From Chloroflexota bacterium (GTDB taxonomy: Bacteria; Chloroflexota; Chloroflexia; Thermomicrobiales; UBA6265): DNA of 13,036 bases. The stretch covers positions 1-13,036 of the forward strand of contig JAFAEA010000387.1 of NCBI GenBank assembly GCA_023424355.1, read 5' to 3'. Made by a program: the position numbers and the translations under genes. Under the pieces are notes generated by a model. That model did not search any database, was not told the DNA's origin, and worked only from the letters and a program-made list of their open reading frames with translations. Positions 12,702 through 13,036 of this stretch are shown in pieces; position 1 is the stretch's first letter, and the number at the start of each line of letters is the position of its first letter.

Positions 12702-13036
12702 ATGAGTATTCAGGATCACGATACCGGTCCGAACGGTGTCACAGTTGACGATCTGGTCGAAAAAATGGCTCCGTATATCGAAGCACTCCTTCTTCGTCTC
12801 GAAGGAGATGAGTTCACCACCAATGATCTCATCGACATCATGTTGCAGGTTCCGGATACCAAGGCAGCCTACGATGCCGCAGGGCGTGCCTGGGGTGAGC
12901 AGCGTCGCCAGACCAAAATGGTGCTTCACGGGCAGGTGATTCCATCTGTACTAAGGAAATCCAGCCTGGTGGAGTGGGTTGGCTTCGCTCATGGCGAGGC
13001 TGATGAGTTCGCGGTGCCAGGTATCTGGCGATTGAA
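12702..13036 (+). CDS. Hypothetical protein, cut by window edge
   Basis: ATG at 12702 opens a frame that continues to the window end (111 codons plus two bases). AGGAG (12689-12693), overlapping the rsgA stop, stands eight bases upstream, so start and co-expression with rsgA are well supported. I do not recognise the family. The visible part is soluble and mostly helical in character: an acidic N-terminus (MSIQDHDTG), an amphipathic stretch VDDLVEKMAPYIEALLLRLEGDEF, then TNDLIDIMLQ and a Lys/Arg/Gln-rich segment with GRAWGEQRRQTK. The last visible part is VEWVGFAHGEADEFAVPG. No signal peptide or membrane segment is visible. Small size of the visible part and a missing C-terminus prevent a functional call. 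Confidence 0.8.
   Translation, partial: MSIQDHDTGPNGVTVDDLVEKMAPYIEALLLRLEGDEFTTNDLIDIMLQVPDTKAAYDAAGRAWGEQRRQTKMVLHGQVIPSVLRKSSLVEWVGFAHGEADEFAVPGIWRL

Overview
The window is a gene-dense piece of bacterial chromosome carrying housekeeping genes. I saw no rRNA, tRNA, CRISPR array, phage or transposase gene. Base composition is moderate to slightly GC-rich by eye, ribosome binding sites are GGAGG-like, and GTG and TTG starts are used alongside ATG. The gene set and protein styles (actinobacterial-like MutY, lysA directly followed by a primary-type sigma factor, two RpoD-like sigma factors, Obg with a C-terminal OCT domain) fit a Chloroflexota or Thermomicrobia-like bacterium. That placement is an inference from protein style and was not tested.

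Layout. (1) From 3943 down to the left edge is a tight leftward operon: a two-NBD ABC-F ATPase, coaE, a PaiB-family FMN-binding protein and mutY, which runs off the edge. Junctions are a 1-base overlap, a 4-base gap and a 1-base overlap. (2) A RarD/EamA permease (4133-5086, leftward) diverges from lysA (5212, rightward). The 125-base gap can be read as two interlocked, face-to-face promoters. (3) lysA runs with no gap into a 492-residue primary-type sigma-70 factor. A spacer of about 200 bases with a striking 63-base compound palindrome follows, then obg. (4) obg converges on a second RpoD-like sigma factor (329 residues, leftward) across a shared bidirectional terminator. (5) A 409-base gap upstream of the second sigma gene holds its likely promoter, a nested hairpin and the terminator of an A-type Fe-S carrier gene (leftward). 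(6) The Fe-S carrier diverges from rsgA (rightward), which is followed 11 bases later by an unrecognised ORF that leaves the window.

How they fit together. The common themes are transcription initiation (two sigma factors), ribosome biogenesis and translation (Obg, RsgA, ABC-F), cofactor and Fe-S supply (CoaE, the IscA/ErpA-type carrier, and MutY as an Fe-S client), and lysine or peptidoglycan precursor synthesis (LysA). I did not find a clear new defence or mobile system. The most interesting unexplained signals are non-coding: the compound palindrome before obg, the dyad at the start of the Fe-S carrier transcript, the interlocked promoters between rarD and lysA, and the structured leaders of the second sigma factor and the ABC-F gene.
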